DNA of 8,479 bases from Methylocapsa sp. (GCA_003162995.1 PLUZ01000299.1:24006-32484), one strand, 5' to 3'. Counted from the stretch's first letter, positions 1 through 7,915 are shown. A program made the numbers and translations. The notes: a model not told the origin generated them from the sequence alone.

Positions 1-708
1 CTCGTGGTCATGCGCCGGCTGAACGAGGCTTTGACTCTAGAGCACATGCTGCTCGATCATCGTCTCACCGCTCGAGATCTTGACCATCTCATCACCACTC
101 TCGCCGCATTTTACCGGCATGCGACGCCCATTCGCATGACGCCGGGCTATCATCTCGCCGAATGGCACCGCAATCTTTGCGACAATCGCCGGGTGCTTTT
201 GGATCCCCGGCTTGAGGCCGCCGCCGGGCTTGTGCGGAGGATCGACAAGGCCCAACGCCGTTTCCTCCACGCGAAGCCGGATCTGTTCGCGGCGCGCGTC
301 CGCGGCCATAAGATTGTGGACGGCCATGGAGATTTGCGCCCGGAGCATATCTTTGTCGACGATCGTATCCGAATCATCGACTGTCTTGAGTTCAATCCCA
401 AGCTCAGGGCCGTCGACCCTCTCGATGAAGTCGCCTTTCTCAGCGTCGAATGCGACCGCTTGGGCGCTCCTTGGGCCAGTGATGTCCTCCAGCGACGGAT
501 TTTGCGGACGTGGGGAGATCTCTCATCCGAAGCGCTTTTTTGTTTCTACCGGTGCTATCGCGCGACACTCCGCGCGCGCTTGACTCTCGCTCACCTCCTT
601 GAGTCCAACCCTCGCACACCGGAAAAATGGCCCCTTCTCGCCCGTGCCTATTTGCGCATCGCCGCCGCCGACGCGATCCGTCTTGAGCGTAAACTCAAAA
701 CACGATGA
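1..708 (+). CDS. Aminoglycoside-phosphotransferase-like kinase, 3' part (5' end outside window)
   Basis: The reading frame is open from base 1 to a TGA at 706-708, about 235 residues, with no convincing start, so the N-terminal lobe is missing at the window edge. Seen: VDGHGDLRPEHIF near residues 106-117 of the fragment and IIDCLEFN near 124-131. These match the catalytic loop (HGDxxxxN-type, here with His at the usual Asn position) and the metal-binding Asp segment of APH/choline-kinase-fold proteins of the COG2187 group. Many COG2187 members carry a C-terminal P-loop ATPase domain. Here the chain ends about 105 residues after the catalytic loop, so that domain is absent. The substrate is unknown, and an antibiotic-resistance role should not be assumed because these proteins are usually housekeeping or uncharacterised. 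It converges on the PRPP synthetase gene and overlaps its 3' end by 14 bp. The family call is solid; the function is open. Confidence 0.8.
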   Translation, partial: LVVMRRLNEALTLEHMLLDHRLTARDLDHLITTLAAFYRHATPIRMTPGYHLAEWHRNLCDNRRVLLDPRLEAAAGLVRRIDKAQRRFLHAKPDLFAARVRGHKIVDGHGDLRPEHIFVDDRIRIIDCLEFNPKLRAVDPLDEVAFLSVECDRLGAPWASDVLQRRILRTWGDLSSEALFCFYRCYRATLRARLTLAHLLESNPRTPEKWPLLARAYLRIAAADAIRLERKLKTR

Positions 709-1729
709 GATCGGTGAGAGCTTTGCCCAGGTATAGGCGGCGGATCGCCTCGGCAAGAAGTTCCCCAACCGGGAGCACGTCGATCTTTTCGTTCGTTATC
801 CTCGACCCAAGCCGGAACGGGGGAACAGTGTCGGTGATGACAAACCGATCGATTGCCGGATCGGCTATAATCTCGAGCGCTCCCTGCGTGAATAGGCCAT
901 GGGTTACCAGTGCAATGACACGTTTGGCGCCTGCTTGGCGCGCCGCCTTCGCCGATCTGAGCAGCGTATTCCCTGTGCTGACCAGGTCGTCGACGATCAG
1001 TGCCGTCGATTCTGCCACATCGCCGACGAAAAGGTTGCCGGAGACGACGCCACTACTGCGATGCTTGTCTGTAAATCCTTTACCAACCGGCTGATTGAGA
1101 GCCGATTCCAAGGCCAAACGGAATATTTCGGCGCGCTTGGCACCGCCCGGATCAGGAGACACGACACAAAGGTGCTCGCCGCTTAAGGCTTTGGCATAGT
1201 CGACAAACAAAGGTGCGGCGGTGAGCGCCACCGTGCGGCATCGGAAGGCGTTTTCGAAAGCCGCCGGGTTATGGACGTCCAGAGCTACGAATACAGCGGT
1301 GCCAACCGCTTCGAATAGGCTTGCCACATATCGGGTGATGACCGGATCGTTCGGCTTGGTGCGGCGATCCTTCCGCGCGTAGCAAAGGTAGGGCACGATG
1401 GCCGTGACGCGGGCGGCCCCGGCATCTTTGAGAGCGCCGATGAAAAACAAGAGCCGACAAAGCTTGTCGTTTGCACTTTCGGAGGGGCCGCCGTGAAGGC
1501 TTTGCACGACATAGACATCTGTTCCGCCGACAGGATCAAGTGGTCGTGTCTTGTGCTCTCCATCCTCGAATTGGCGTTCCTCATGCTTCGCGAGAGGTTG
1601 ACCAAGAGCCCGCGCAACTGCTTCCCCGAGTTCCGCAGTTGCTTGCAGCGCAAAGAGCTGTAGACGCGCCCCCCCGGACAGATCAGTTCGAGCATCTGAG
1701 GGAGACCAGACTGGATATCCTCGTGGCAT
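695..1729 (-). CDS. prs: Ribose-phosphate pyrophosphokinase (PRPP synthetase), divergent subfamily
   Basis: Predicted to transfer pyrophosphate from ATP to ribose-5-phosphate, making PRPP for nucleotide, histidine and tryptophan synthesis in the cytosol. The product has 344 residues. Seen: FEDGEHK at 54-60, the flexible-loop segment RKDRRTKP at 119-126, DVHN at 151-154 (the metal-site His of the usual DLH motif), SPDPGGAKRAE at 191-201, and the PRPP-binding loop VDDLVSTGNT at 246-255. The usual form of that loop is closer to VDDxxDTGGT, and the DVHN region also departs from the common DLHxxQIQGFF pattern, so this is not the standard housekeeping form. The ATG at 1729 follows an in-frame TAG and has a GAGGAAGG ribosome site (minus strand, 1739-1746) 9 nt upstream. 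Family alignment from memory would begin near Leu23-Gln24, so the first ~22 residues are an extension. A second canonical prs elsewhere in the genome is likely but cannot be seen here. Confidence 0.9.
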   Translation of the reverse strand: MPRGYPVWSPSDARTDLSGGARLQLFALQATAELGEAVARALGQPLAKHEERQFEDGEHKTRPLDPVGGTDVYVVQSLHGGPSESANDKLCRLLFFIGALKDAGAARVTAIVPYLCYARKDRRTKPNDPVITRYVASLFEAVGTAVFVALDVHNPAAFENAFRCRTVALTAAPLFVDYAKALSGEHLCVVSPDPGGAKRAEIFRLALESALNQPVGKGFTDKHRSSGVVSGNLFVGDVAESTALIVDDLVSTGNTLLRSAKAARQAGAKRVIALVTHGLFTQGALEIIADPAIDRFVITDTVPPFRLGSRITNEKIDVLPVGELLAEAIRRLYLGKALTDLIVF

Positions 1730-2051
1730 CTTCTATGACCTTCCTCGAAACCCGGCGGACCGCCCTCGCGCCACTGGCTTAGCACCGGCCGGTGAAGCCG
1801 CATATGCCGCCGCCGGGAATCGTGCTCTGGTCGCGCCAGCCGTCTCTAATCCAATCGACAGAAGAGACCATGATCTACGAATATAGCTCCGGTCACATCT
1901 TATTATGGCTTGCACATGAAATCCACGAATGCCCTCCCTAACCACCCTAAGGCAAGCGCGATGAGATCGACTGACATGGATCAATGCAGGAGAAGACCCG
2001 ATTTGACACAATTTCCGTATTCAAATGCGCCCATGCCATGTCAAAATCTGA
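1730..2051. other. Divergent intergenic region between prs and the response regulator
   Basis: This 322-bp stretch separates two divergently transcribed genes and must hold promoters for both. I see no clear -35/-10 pair. A TTGACA hexamer lies at 2003-2008 on the plus strand, but no good -10 follows at 16-18 bp. A short inverted repeat, GTCTCT at 1842-1847 and AGAGAC at 1863-1868 with a 15-nt spacer, could be a weak operator or chance. Open frames here (a minus frame over 1733-2011 and a plus frame over 1910-2122) have no recognisable motif and I treat them as noise. Confidence 0.4.
1739..1746 (-). promoter_or_regulatory. Ribosome binding site of the PRPP synthetase gene
   Basis: GAGGAAGG on the minus strand lies 9 nt before the ATG at 1729. 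An in-frame TAG sits two codons upstream of that ATG, so this site and the stop together fix the start. Confidence 0.6.
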
Positions 2052-2462
2052 ATGGACACTTCGATCGCTATTTTCATGCCTCTCCAGTGTTCGGTGGAAC
2101 CCGCGAAGGTCGTGCTTGTTGACGACGATCTCGCGGTATTGAGTTCGCTACAATTTCTTTTGGAATTGGAAGGGTTCGACGTAGCCACTTTCAAGAGCGG
2201 CATGGAACTTCTTTCGCAGCCGGCATTACCCAATCGAGGCTGCTTCGTTATTGATTATAGCATGCCTTTGATGAATGGTTTGGAATTGCTCGCACGGCTG
2301 CGCGCTCGTCGATCAACACTTCCCGTGATCCTCATTACAGGTCGCCCCGATCGTTCGATCGACCAGAAAGCAGCGCATGCGGGCGTTCTCCAAGTATTGC
2401 GCAAACCGCAAATAAATGATGGTCTCGTCAAGTCTATCCGGGAAGCCCTGTCAATTTATTAG
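2052..2462 (+). CDS. Single-domain response regulator (FixJ-like receiver, no output domain)
   Basis: A 136-residue two-component receiver. Seen: the acidic cluster D24-D25-D26 in VLVDDD, the phospho-acceptor Asp68 in CFVIDYSMPLMNG, Thr96 in LITG, and Lys118 in LRKP, at normal receiver spacing. The style (VILITG, LRKP) is closest to FixJ/NodW-type receivers. The position usually held by Tyr or Phe three residues before the Lys is Val115, so the common Thr-aromatic switch appears incomplete. The chain ends about 18 residues after Lys118, leaving no DNA-binding domain. It would have to act by protein contact or as a phosphate sink. The start is uncertain: ATG 2052 gives a 15-residue lead, while ATG 2076 or GTG 2094 would give a more typical receiver start, and none has a strong ribosome site. 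It lies 175 bp upstream of, and in the same direction as, the phosphoketolase. No partner histidine kinase is in the window. Confidence 0.88.
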   Translation: MDTSIAIFMPLQCSVEPAKVVLVDDDLAVLSSLQFLLELEGFDVATFKSGMELLSQPALPNRGCFVIDYSMPLMNGLELLARLRARRSTLPVILITGRPDRSIDQKAAHAGVLQVLRKPQINDGLVKSIREALSIY

Positions 2463-2508
2463 CCGCCATCTGGAAATAGATTAAGGTTGCGTGGTAGGAA
2501 ACACTACG

Positions 2509-2550
2509 CTCACGACGGGGATTGTTTATGACATTCATGCCGTCAGTGAG
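2509..2550 (+). promoter_or_regulatory. Imperfect inverted repeat between the receiver gene and the phosphoketolase
   Basis: CTCACGACGG at 2509-2518 pairs with CCGTCAGTGAG at 2540-2550, giving ten base pairs with one bulged A and a 21-nt loop. The loop itself contains the small palindrome ATGA-cat-TCAT (2527-2537). No T-tract follows, so it is not a standard intrinsic terminator. It lies 87 bp before the phosphoketolase start. It could be a leader hairpin, a processing site, or an operator. The structure is read directly; the role is unknown. Confidence 0.4.
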
Positions 2551-2627
2551 GCCGGGGGATTGACCTTCGCCTGACCCTTAGCGCTTCATTCCACAGACAG
2601 ACATCACCGGCAGTATTTCGCAGAATT

Positions 2628-2632
2628 GAGGA
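2628..2632 (+). promoter_or_regulatory. Ribosome binding site of the phosphoketolase gene
   Basis: GAGGA lies 5 nt before ATG 2638. This favours ATG 2638 over the in-frame TTG at 2626, which the site itself overlaps. Confidence 0.7.
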
Positions 2633-2637
2633 CGACG

Positions 2638-5022
2638 ATGACCTTAAATGAATCGCCGATCGACCGAACAAGTCTTTCTCCCGAAATGATGCGGCTGATG
2701 CAAGCGTGGTGGCGCGCGGCCAACTTCTTATCGGTAGGGCAGATCTATCTCTTGGACAATCCGCTGCTGGATGAACCGCTAAAACCTGAGCATATCAAGC
2801 CGAGGCTGCTTGGGCATTGGGGCACGACGCCGGGCCTCAATTTCATTTATGTGCATCTCAACCGGATCATTAAAGAGCAAGATGTCAATGTCCTTTTCAT
2901 CGCTGGCCCAGGTCATGGGGCACCAGGTGTTGTGGCCAATACCTGGCTAGAAGGCACCTACAGCGAACTTTATCCAGAAGTGCCGCAAGACAAAGAAGGA
3001 ATGCGGCGTTTGTTCCGCCAGTTCTCTTTCCCTGGTGGAATTCCAAGCCACGCGGCTCCGGAGACGCCTGGCTCGATCCATGAAGGCGGCGAACTCGGCT
3101 ATTGCCTCTCGCATGCCTATGGAGCGGCGTTCGACAACCCTGATCTGATTGTCGCCTGCGTCGTTGGCGATGGCGAGGCGGAAACGGGCCCCCTCGCAAC
3201 CTCCTGGCATGCGAACAAGTTCCTCAATCCCGCCTCCGACGGCGCGGTCCTGCCAATTTTGCACCTGAATGGCTATAAAATAGCTAATCCGACGGTGCTG
3301 GCAAGGATCAGCCGGGAGGAACTCGAGGCTTTATTCCGGGGCTATGGTTATGCGCCAATTATCGTAGAGGGCGATGTGCCCGAGGTCATGCATCAGGCCA
3401 TGGCCGCGGCCTTCGATCAAGCGTTTGTGCAGATCCGGAAAATCCAGGAGACAGCCCGGGCTGGCGGTTTCTCGGCTCGCCCCTTCTGGCCGATGATCGT
3501 CCTGCGCAGCCCCAAGGGCTGGACCGGCCCCAAAACGGTTGATGGCCTCAAGACGGAGGGTTCTTGGCGATCGCATCAAGTGCCAATCAGCGATATGAGC
3601 AAGCCTGGGCATCTGCGCCTGCTTGAAGAGTGGATGGCAAGCTATCGTCCAGAGGAGTTGTTTGACCAGGCGGGCCGGCTTCGCGCCGAGATCGCGGCCC
3701 TCGCGCCGTCAGCTAATCGCCGGATGAGCGCCAATCCGCACGCCAATGGTGGCGCGCTGAAGCGCCCGTTGCGGCTTCCCGACTTCAAGCTCTACGCCGT
3801 GCCGGTCGTCACTCCGGGACAAGTGGATGCCGAAGCGACACGAATTATGGGCAATTTTCTGCGCGATGTGATGCAGGAAAATATGTCAAGCCGCAACTTT
3901 CGTATCTTCGGTCCGGATGAGACAGCGTCGAACCGGCTTCAAGCCGTGTTTGAGGCGACCGATCGTGCATGGGACGCCGAGACTATTCCCGGGGACGATC
4001 ATCTCGCTCCCGACGGAAGGGTCATGGAGATCCTCAGCGAACACACATGCGAAGGCTGGCTTGAGGGCTATCTGCTCACCGGGCGGCACGGTCTATTGTC
4101 TTGCTACGAAGCTTTCATCCACATTGTTGATTCCATGGTTAATCAACACGCGAAATGGCTGAAGACATCGCGCGAGGTCGCCTGGAGGCGCCCGATCGCA
4201 TCGTTGAATTACCTTCTGACTTCCCATGTCTGGCGGCAAGACCACAATGGATTTAGTCATCAGGATCCAGGTTTCATCGACCACGTTGTCAACAAAAAGG
4301 CGGACACCGTACGGGTCTATTTTCCGCCTGATGCCAACACGCTGCTCTACATCACCGACCATTGTCTGCGCAGTTGGAACAGGATCAATGTCATCGTCGC
4401 GGGCAAGCAGCCGGCGCCGCAGTGGCTCGACATCGACACGGCGATCAAACATTGCAGCGAAGGGATCGGCATTTGGGAGTGGGCCAGCAATGACCGCGGC
4501 GGCGAGCCAGACGTTGTCATGGCCTGTGCTGGTGATGTGCCGACTCTAGAGACTCTCGCCGCCGTCGACCTTCTGCATCACTATGCGCCGGACATCAAAA
4601 TCCGCGTGATCAATGTCGTCGACTTAATGACCTTGCAGCCGCAAGCGCAACATCCGCATGGCTTGCCCGATCATGACTTCGACTTGCTATTTACAAAAAA
4701 TAAGCCGGTCATCTTCGCCTTTCACGGCTATCCGTCGCTCATTCACAGGCTCGTCTATAAGCGTACAAACCACGACAACATGCATGTGCGCGGCTACCAG
4801 GAAGAAGGCTCGACGACTACACCCTTCGATATGGTGGTGCGCAATAGGCTCGATCGTTTCCATCTTGTTGGCGACGTCATCGACCGGGTGATGACAATTG
4901 ATACTTCAGGCGTCTATATAAAGCAGGCAATTCGGGACAAGCTTATTGAACACAAGCGTTACATCGGTGAATACGGCACCGATCTGCCAGAAGTCCGCGA
5001 TTGGCGTTGGTCCGCGAAATGA
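2638..5022 (+). CDS. xfp: Phosphoketolase (xylulose-5-phosphate / fructose-6-phosphate)
   Basis: A thiamine-diphosphate enzyme that splits xylulose-5-P (and often fructose-6-P) with phosphate into acetyl-P plus glyceraldehyde-3-P or erythrose-4-P in the cytosol. The product has 794 residues, normal for the family. Motifs from the N-terminus: His60 in HWGTTPG, GHGAPG at 92-97, the signature EGGELGY at 149-155, the ThDP/metal segment GDGEAETGP at 177-185, HLNGYKI from His209, PDETASNR near 426-433, [10 protein letters not shown] from Glu476, then FSHQDPGF, and [15 protein letters not shown] near the C-terminus. All three family regions are present, with no gap or stop. ATG 2638 is chosen for its ribosome site; TTG 2626 would add four residues. 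The acetyl-P could feed acetate kinase or phosphotransacetylase, but neither gene is in the window. It probably serves a carbon-saving or stress pathway beside the Calvin or pentose-phosphate cycle. Whether it prefers one sugar phosphate cannot be read from sequence. Confidence 0.97.
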   Translation: MTLNESPIDRTSLSPEMMRLMQAWWRAANFLSVGQIYLLDNPLLDEPLKPEHIKPRLLGHWGTTPGLNFIYVHLNRIIKEQDVNVLFIAGPGHGAPGVVANTWLEGTYSELYPEVPQDKEGMRRLFRQFSFPGGIPSHAAPETPGSIHEGGELGYCLSHAYGAAFDNPDLIVACVVGDGEAETGPLATSWHANKFLNPASDGAVLPILHLNGYKIANPTVLARISREELEALFRGYGYAPIIVEGDVPEVMHQAMAAAFDQAFVQIRKIQETARAGGFSARPFWPMIVLRSPKGWTGPKTVDGLKTEGSWRSHQVPISDMSKPGHLRLLEEWMASYRPEELFDQAGRLRAEIAALAPSANRRMSANPHANGGALKRPLRLPDFKLYAVPVVTPGQVDAEATRIMGNFLRDVMQENMSSRNFRIFGPDETASNRLQAVFEATDRAWDAETIPGDDHLAPDGRVMEILSEHTCEGWLEGYLLTGRHGLLSCYEAFIHIVDSMVNQHAKWLKTSREVAWRRPIASLNYLLTSHVWRQDHNGFSHQDPGFIDHVVNKKADTVRVYFPPDANTLLYITDHCLRSWNRINVIVAGKQPAPQWLDIDTAIKHCSEGIGIWEWASNDRGGEPDVVMACAGDVPTLETLAAVDLLHHYAPDIKIRVINVVDLMTLQPQAQHPHGLPDHDFDLLFTKNKPVIFAFHGYPSLIHRLVYKRTNHDNMHVRGYQEEGSTTTPFDMVVRNRLDRFHLVGDVIDRVMTIDTSGVYIKQAIRDKLIEHKRYIGEYGTDLPEVRDWRWSAK

Positions 5023-5049
5023 AACGCGAAGAGGAGCGCAATTTCGCGT
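5013..5049 (+). other. Inverted repeat at the 3' end of the phosphoketolase gene
   Basis: CGCGAAAT (5013-5020), over the last codons, can pair with ATTTCGCG (5041-5048). Alternatively ACGCGAA (5024-5030) can pair with TTCGCGT (5043-5049). Either gives a 7-8 bp stem. There is no T-tract, so this could be a Rho-dependent or mRNA-protecting hairpin at best. The phosphoketolase and the GDP-mannose dehydratase genes converge here, 136 bp apart. Confidence 0.3.
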
Positions 5050-5158
5050 CTCGAGATAAGTGCTTCAACGTGTGGCCGTCACACAGAACGCCACATCGAG
5101 AGAAGACGTCCTCCGTGCAGATGAGCACAGTCGGCATTGGTCTCGCCAGGACTGTATT

Positions 5159-6202
5159 TTAGGCTAGTCGCTTCGATAAGTTCTGAGGAATGCGTTCAAT
5201 GTCCGCCTTCACCAGCATTTTAGAAAGAAGTTCAAGAGAAGTTTTTGGTTCCCATCCCAATTTGCTTCGCGCCTTTTCAGCATTGCCAATCAATACCTCG
5301 ACTTCCGATGGACGATAGAACGCCGGATTAACCCGGACCAATGTCGCCCCATTGGAAGCTAAGACACCGCGCTCCTGTTCTCCGGTCCCGACCCAATCTA
5401 TGTCTATACCTGCGGCTTTGAACGACAGTGTTGCGTAATCACGTACCGTGACAGCACGATTGGTCGCCAAGACATAAGTATCCGGCTCCTGGGCTTGCAG
5501 AACACGCCACATGCCTTCAACATATTCCGCCGCATATCCCCAATCCCGCAAGGCTCCAAGATTGCCGAGCTCGAGCACTTTTTGCAATCCCGCGGCAATC
5601 CGCGAGACCGCGATGCTGATCTTGCGAGTCACAAACTCGGGGCCACGTAGCGGGGATTCGTGATTAAAGAGGATGCCGGAGGACGCGAAAATCCCATAGG
5701 CTTCGCGGTAATTGACCGTCATCCAATGCGCGTAAAGTTTGGCGGCGCCATAGGGGCTGCGCGGATAAAACGGCGTCGTTTCGTCTTGCGGAAACGACTG
5801 CGTCGCCCCGAACATTTCCGCAGTCGAGGCTTGATAGAAACGAATACGCGGATTAATCGCTCGGATGGCCTCAAGCACGCACACGGCTCCAATACCGGTT
5901 ATATTGGCCGTGGCGATTGGCTGATCGAACGAGACATGCACGAAGCTCTGCGCGGCAAGGTTGTAAATTTCGTCTGGTTTCGTTGTCTCGATAAGCCGCA
6001 AGGCTGCACTTAAATCTGTGATATCATATTCCCGCAGGTGCAGGCGCGGGTGTTCGGAAATGCCAAGCTCTTGTATCCGCCAAAAGTTCGGCGAGCTGCA
6101 TCGCCGGTAGGTGCCGTAAACTTGATACCCGCGGTTCAAGAGGAAACTCGCCAAGTAAGCGCCGTCTTGACCCGTTATGCCCGTGATGAGTGCGGTAGTC
6201 AT
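5159..6202 (-). CDS. gmd: GDP-mannose 4,6-dehydratase
   Basis: Converts GDP-D-mannose to GDP-4-keto-6-deoxy-D-mannose, the shared precursor of GDP-L-fucose, GDP-D-rhamnose and related surface sugars. The product has 347 residues, slightly shorter than the ~370 of the enterobacterial enzyme. Seen: the Rossmann glycine motif GITGQDG at 8-14, [13 protein letters not shown] from Tyr80, and the extended-SDR catalytic set Thr127, Glu129, Tyr151 and Lys155 (STAEMFG and YGAAK, Thr-Tyr spacing 24). Further on come the family stretches [17 protein letters not shown] and [10 protein letters not shown]. The start ATG 6202 has AAGGAA just upstream. It is the second gene of an operon, 15 bp after the glycosyltransferase stop. 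No reductase (rmd) or epimerase-reductase (fcl/wcaG) is present, so the final sugar cannot be told. Function is strongly supported by motif set and length. Confidence 0.96.
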   Translation of the reverse strand: MTTALITGITGQDGAYLASFLLNRGYQVYGTYRRCSSPNFWRIQELGISEHPRLHLREYDITDLSAALRLIETTKPDEIYNLAAQSFVHVSFDQPIATANITGIGAVCVLEAIRAINPRIRFYQASTAEMFGATQSFPQDETTPFYPRSPYGAAKLYAHWMTVNYREAYGIFASSGILFNHESPLRGPEFVTRKISIAVSRIAAGLQKVLELGNLGALRDWGYAAEYVEGMWRVLQAQEPDTYVLATNRAVTVRDYATLSFKAAGIDIDWVGTGEQERGVLASNGATLVRVNPAFYRPSEVEVLIGNAEKARSKLGWEPKTSLELLSKMLVKADIERIPQNLSKRLA

Positions 6203-6206
6203 GATA

Positions 6207-6212
6207 TTCCTT
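6207..6212 (-). promoter_or_regulatory. Ribosome binding site of gmd
   Basis: AAGGAA on the minus strand lies 4 nt from the ATG at 6202. It sits inside the 15-bp gap after the glycosyltransferase stop, which supports translation of gmd from a shared mRNA. Confidence 0.65.
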
Positions 6213-6217
6213 GTTCG

Positions 6218-7411
6218 TTAACACATTTCATCATGCGGATATGAGGTCAGCGTTTGCTGATGCTCGGACCATCTGGACTCCACGTAGCCAGCGAACTTTT
6301 TCTTGAAGGATTCGGTTGAGAAATGCATCGCATGCGCTCTGATCCGGTCAGGATCAAAGCTGTTCTCGACGCTTTCAAATTTTTCTATGGCGTCACAGAT
6401 CGCTTGAGGTGTTTGATGCCAGAAATAAAGTCCGGTAACACCATCGACAACGGTATCTCGCGCGCCCCCCTTGCCAAAAGCCACAACAGGCGTGCCACAG
6501 GCTTGGGCCTCGAGCGGAGCGATTCCGAAATCTTCTTCGGAAGCAAATAGGAAACACCGCGCTTTTTGCATGTAGTCCAAGAGGACCGGAAAGGGCTGAA
6601 ATCCTAAGACGCTTACGTTGCTTGTTGCTTCCGCTTTGATTTGTTCGAAGAGCGGGCCGTCACCTATGACCACCAGTTTTCGATTGGGCATATGGGCAAA
6701 AGCCCTGACGATTAATTGGACCTGCTTATAGGGAACCAGGCGGGAACATGTAAAATAGAAATCTTCCCGTGGACCGGATCCGATCGTGAAATCGTCCACT
6801 TCAACACAAGGATAAATCACCGTTGAGGGACGCCGGTATACTTTCCAGATCCGGCGTGCAATATAAGAAGAACAAGCAATAAAGTGATCGACACCATTGG
6901 CGGTTCGCGAATCCCAAATGCGCATGCGATGCAAAAAATAGCGAACCAATGCGCTACGGAATCCTTTTGTGAGCTTCGACTCCTGCAGATATTGGTGCTG
7001 AAAGTCCCAGGCATATCGTATGGGCGTGTAACAATAGCAAATATGCAATTGATCAGGACCGGTCAGCACGCCTTTGGCGACCGCGTGGCTGTTTGAGATA
7101 ATCAGATCATATTCGGATAAATCATGCTGTTCTATCGCCAATGGCATCAGCGGGAAAAGATAGCGATAGATATATTTGGAGAATGGGAATTTCTGCAGAA
7201 AGGACGTTTTGATCTTGGTATTGGCGAACGCCGTTCTTTCATTTTCGGGTAAATGATCAATTAGGCAAAATAGGTCCGCATCAGGAAATAGAGAAATGAT
7301 GACCGCAAGCACTTTGTCCGACCCCGCATAGGTCGTAAGCCACTCGTGGACCAGTGCGACTTTCTTGACCCTGCCTGGGTTCAGGTCCTCTCTAGGTTTT
7401 GTCATATCCAT
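6218..7411 (-). CDS. GT4 family glycosyltransferase (WbaZ-like, probably mannosyl/deoxyhexosyl)
   Basis: A GT-B fold transferase, 397 residues, with no signal peptide or clear membrane span, so cytosolic or membrane-peripheral. N-terminal domain: VALVHEWLTTYAGSDKVL near 18-35, then LPLAIEQHDL-like and SNSHAVAKGVLTGPD segments. C-terminal domain: SRLVPYKQ at 223-230, whose Arg224 and Lys229 are the usual diphosphate-contacting pair, VVIGDGP near 247-253, and the EX7E motif EEDFGIAPLE at 292-301 (Glu293, Glu301), followed by ACGTPVVAFGKGG. These resemble WbaZ/WbdB-type mannosyltransferases of O-antigen or exopolysaccharide synthesis. It is the first gene of the operon with gmd, so a GDP-mannose or GDP-6-deoxyhexose donor is a reasonable inference, not shown. 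The start is ATG 7411 or ATG 7405; neither has a strong ribosome site. The acceptor is unknown. Confidence 0.92.
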   Translation of the reverse strand: MDMTKPREDLNPGRVKKVALVHEWLTTYAGSDKVLAVIISLFPDADLFCLIDHLPENERTAFANTKIKTSFLQKFPFSKYIYRYLFPLMPLAIEQHDLSEYDLIISNSHAVAKGVLTGPDQLHICYCYTPIRYAWDFQHQYLQESKLTKGFRSALVRYFLHRMRIWDSRTANGVDHFIACSSYIARRIWKVYRRPSTVIYPCVEVDDFTIGSGPREDFYFTCSRLVPYKQVQLIVRAFAHMPNRKLVVIGDGPLFEQIKAEATSNVSVLGFQPFPVLLDYMQKARCFLFASEEDFGIAPLEAQACGTPVVAFGKGGARDTVVDGVTGLYFWHQTPQAICDAIEKFESVENSFDPDRIRAHAMHFSTESFKKKFAGYVESRWSEHQQTLTSYPHDEMC

Positions 7412-7481
7412 CGGGATTACTTGCTCACTCGCGTGCGGCGTTTGCAGCCTGCATGTTTAAAATTTAATGCCCCAGAGCGCT

Positions 7482-7511
7482 CGCCGCCGAGCCTAGCCGG
7501 CTCGAAAGGCG
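7482..7511 (-). other. Hairpin in the presumed leader of the glycosyltransferase-gmd transcript
   Basis: CGAGCC at 7488-7493 pairs with GGCTCG at 7499-7504 around a 5-nt loop. CGCC (7482-7485) can then pair with GGCG (7508-7511) across a small internal loop. No T-tract follows on either strand, so it is not an intrinsic terminator. It lies 70-130 bp before the glycosyltransferase start. Confidence 0.35.
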
Positions 7512-7770
7512 CCAATTCTTAGCCAATGTGACAGTGACGCTCAGAAGGCTGTTCTCCATTTGCGCGGCGTTGTTCAGAACCTGAACGATAGCGAGCCCCG
7601 CTGGCGGGAATTAGAACAAACCACTTGAAGAATTACCCAAGCATTTTCTCAAAATGGCCGCCTCAACGACTGAAATGCCCATTAGGTCCCCCGGCTAAAA
7701 AAATAAAATACGTCCCGCCCCCAAAGTGTAAAGTATCCTTTGGAACAGCAATAATATTATATATGCTCTA

Positions 7771-7851
7771 CTACATGACGCTATCAGTCATTAATTAGCC
7801 GCTTAGCGGAAACAGGCTAGACCCATTTGGGCTATAAGCTCTGCAGTTTAG
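7771..7851. repeat. Imperfect direct repeat, copy A (118-bp period)
   Basis: Ungapped comparison with 7889-7969 gives about 59 of 81 matching bases by eye, and 40 of 51 in the core from 7801. The best-conserved blocks are GGAAACA (7808-7814) and AGACCCATTTG (7819-7829). This copy also carries the palindrome CCGCTTAGCGG at 7799-7809, which copy B lacks. Confidence 0.7.
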
Positions 7852-7915
7852 TAACTATTAATAAATTATGACAGTTATTAGTACGTTACTCCGTGACAAT
7901 ATTAACTATTAATAA
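7852..7915. repeat. Perfect 13-bp direct repeat TAACTATTAATAA, two copies
   Basis: The 13-mer occurs at 7852-7864 and again at 7903-7915, 51 bp apart, in the AT-rich spacer that links repeat copies A and B. The TTAATA core is the sort of flexible T-A-step DNA bound by some nucleoid-type silencers. A protein binding role is inference. Confidence 0.55.

Noticed and set aside
1285..1803. A 172-residue minus-strand frame overlapping the PRPP synthetase
   Set aside because: It lies in another frame of a gene with full family motifs and has no recognisable domain, so it is a shadow.
1733..2011. A 92-residue minus-strand ORF between prs and the receiver gene
   Set aside because: Arg/Ala/Ser-rich low-complexity translation with no motif, lying in a region that must hold divergent promoters.
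2003..2031. Possible sigma-70 promoter starting with TTGACA before the receiver gene
   Set aside because: No acceptable -10 hexamer is found at 16-18 bp spacing, so the -35-like match alone is not enough.
2560..2588. TTGACC with 17-bp spacing to GCTTCA before the phosphoketolase
   Set aside because: The -10 hexamer matches the consensus at almost no position.
7464..7559. A 31-residue minus-strand ORF starting MENSLLSVTVTLAKNW, upstream of the glycosyltransferase
   Set aside because: It has no ribosome site and no recognisable family, and is short enough to be chance. It could be a leader peptide only if conserved in relatives.
7690..7712. A-tract as an intrinsic terminator for the minus strand
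   Set aside because: No GC-rich hairpin lies immediately upstream of the T-run on that strand.
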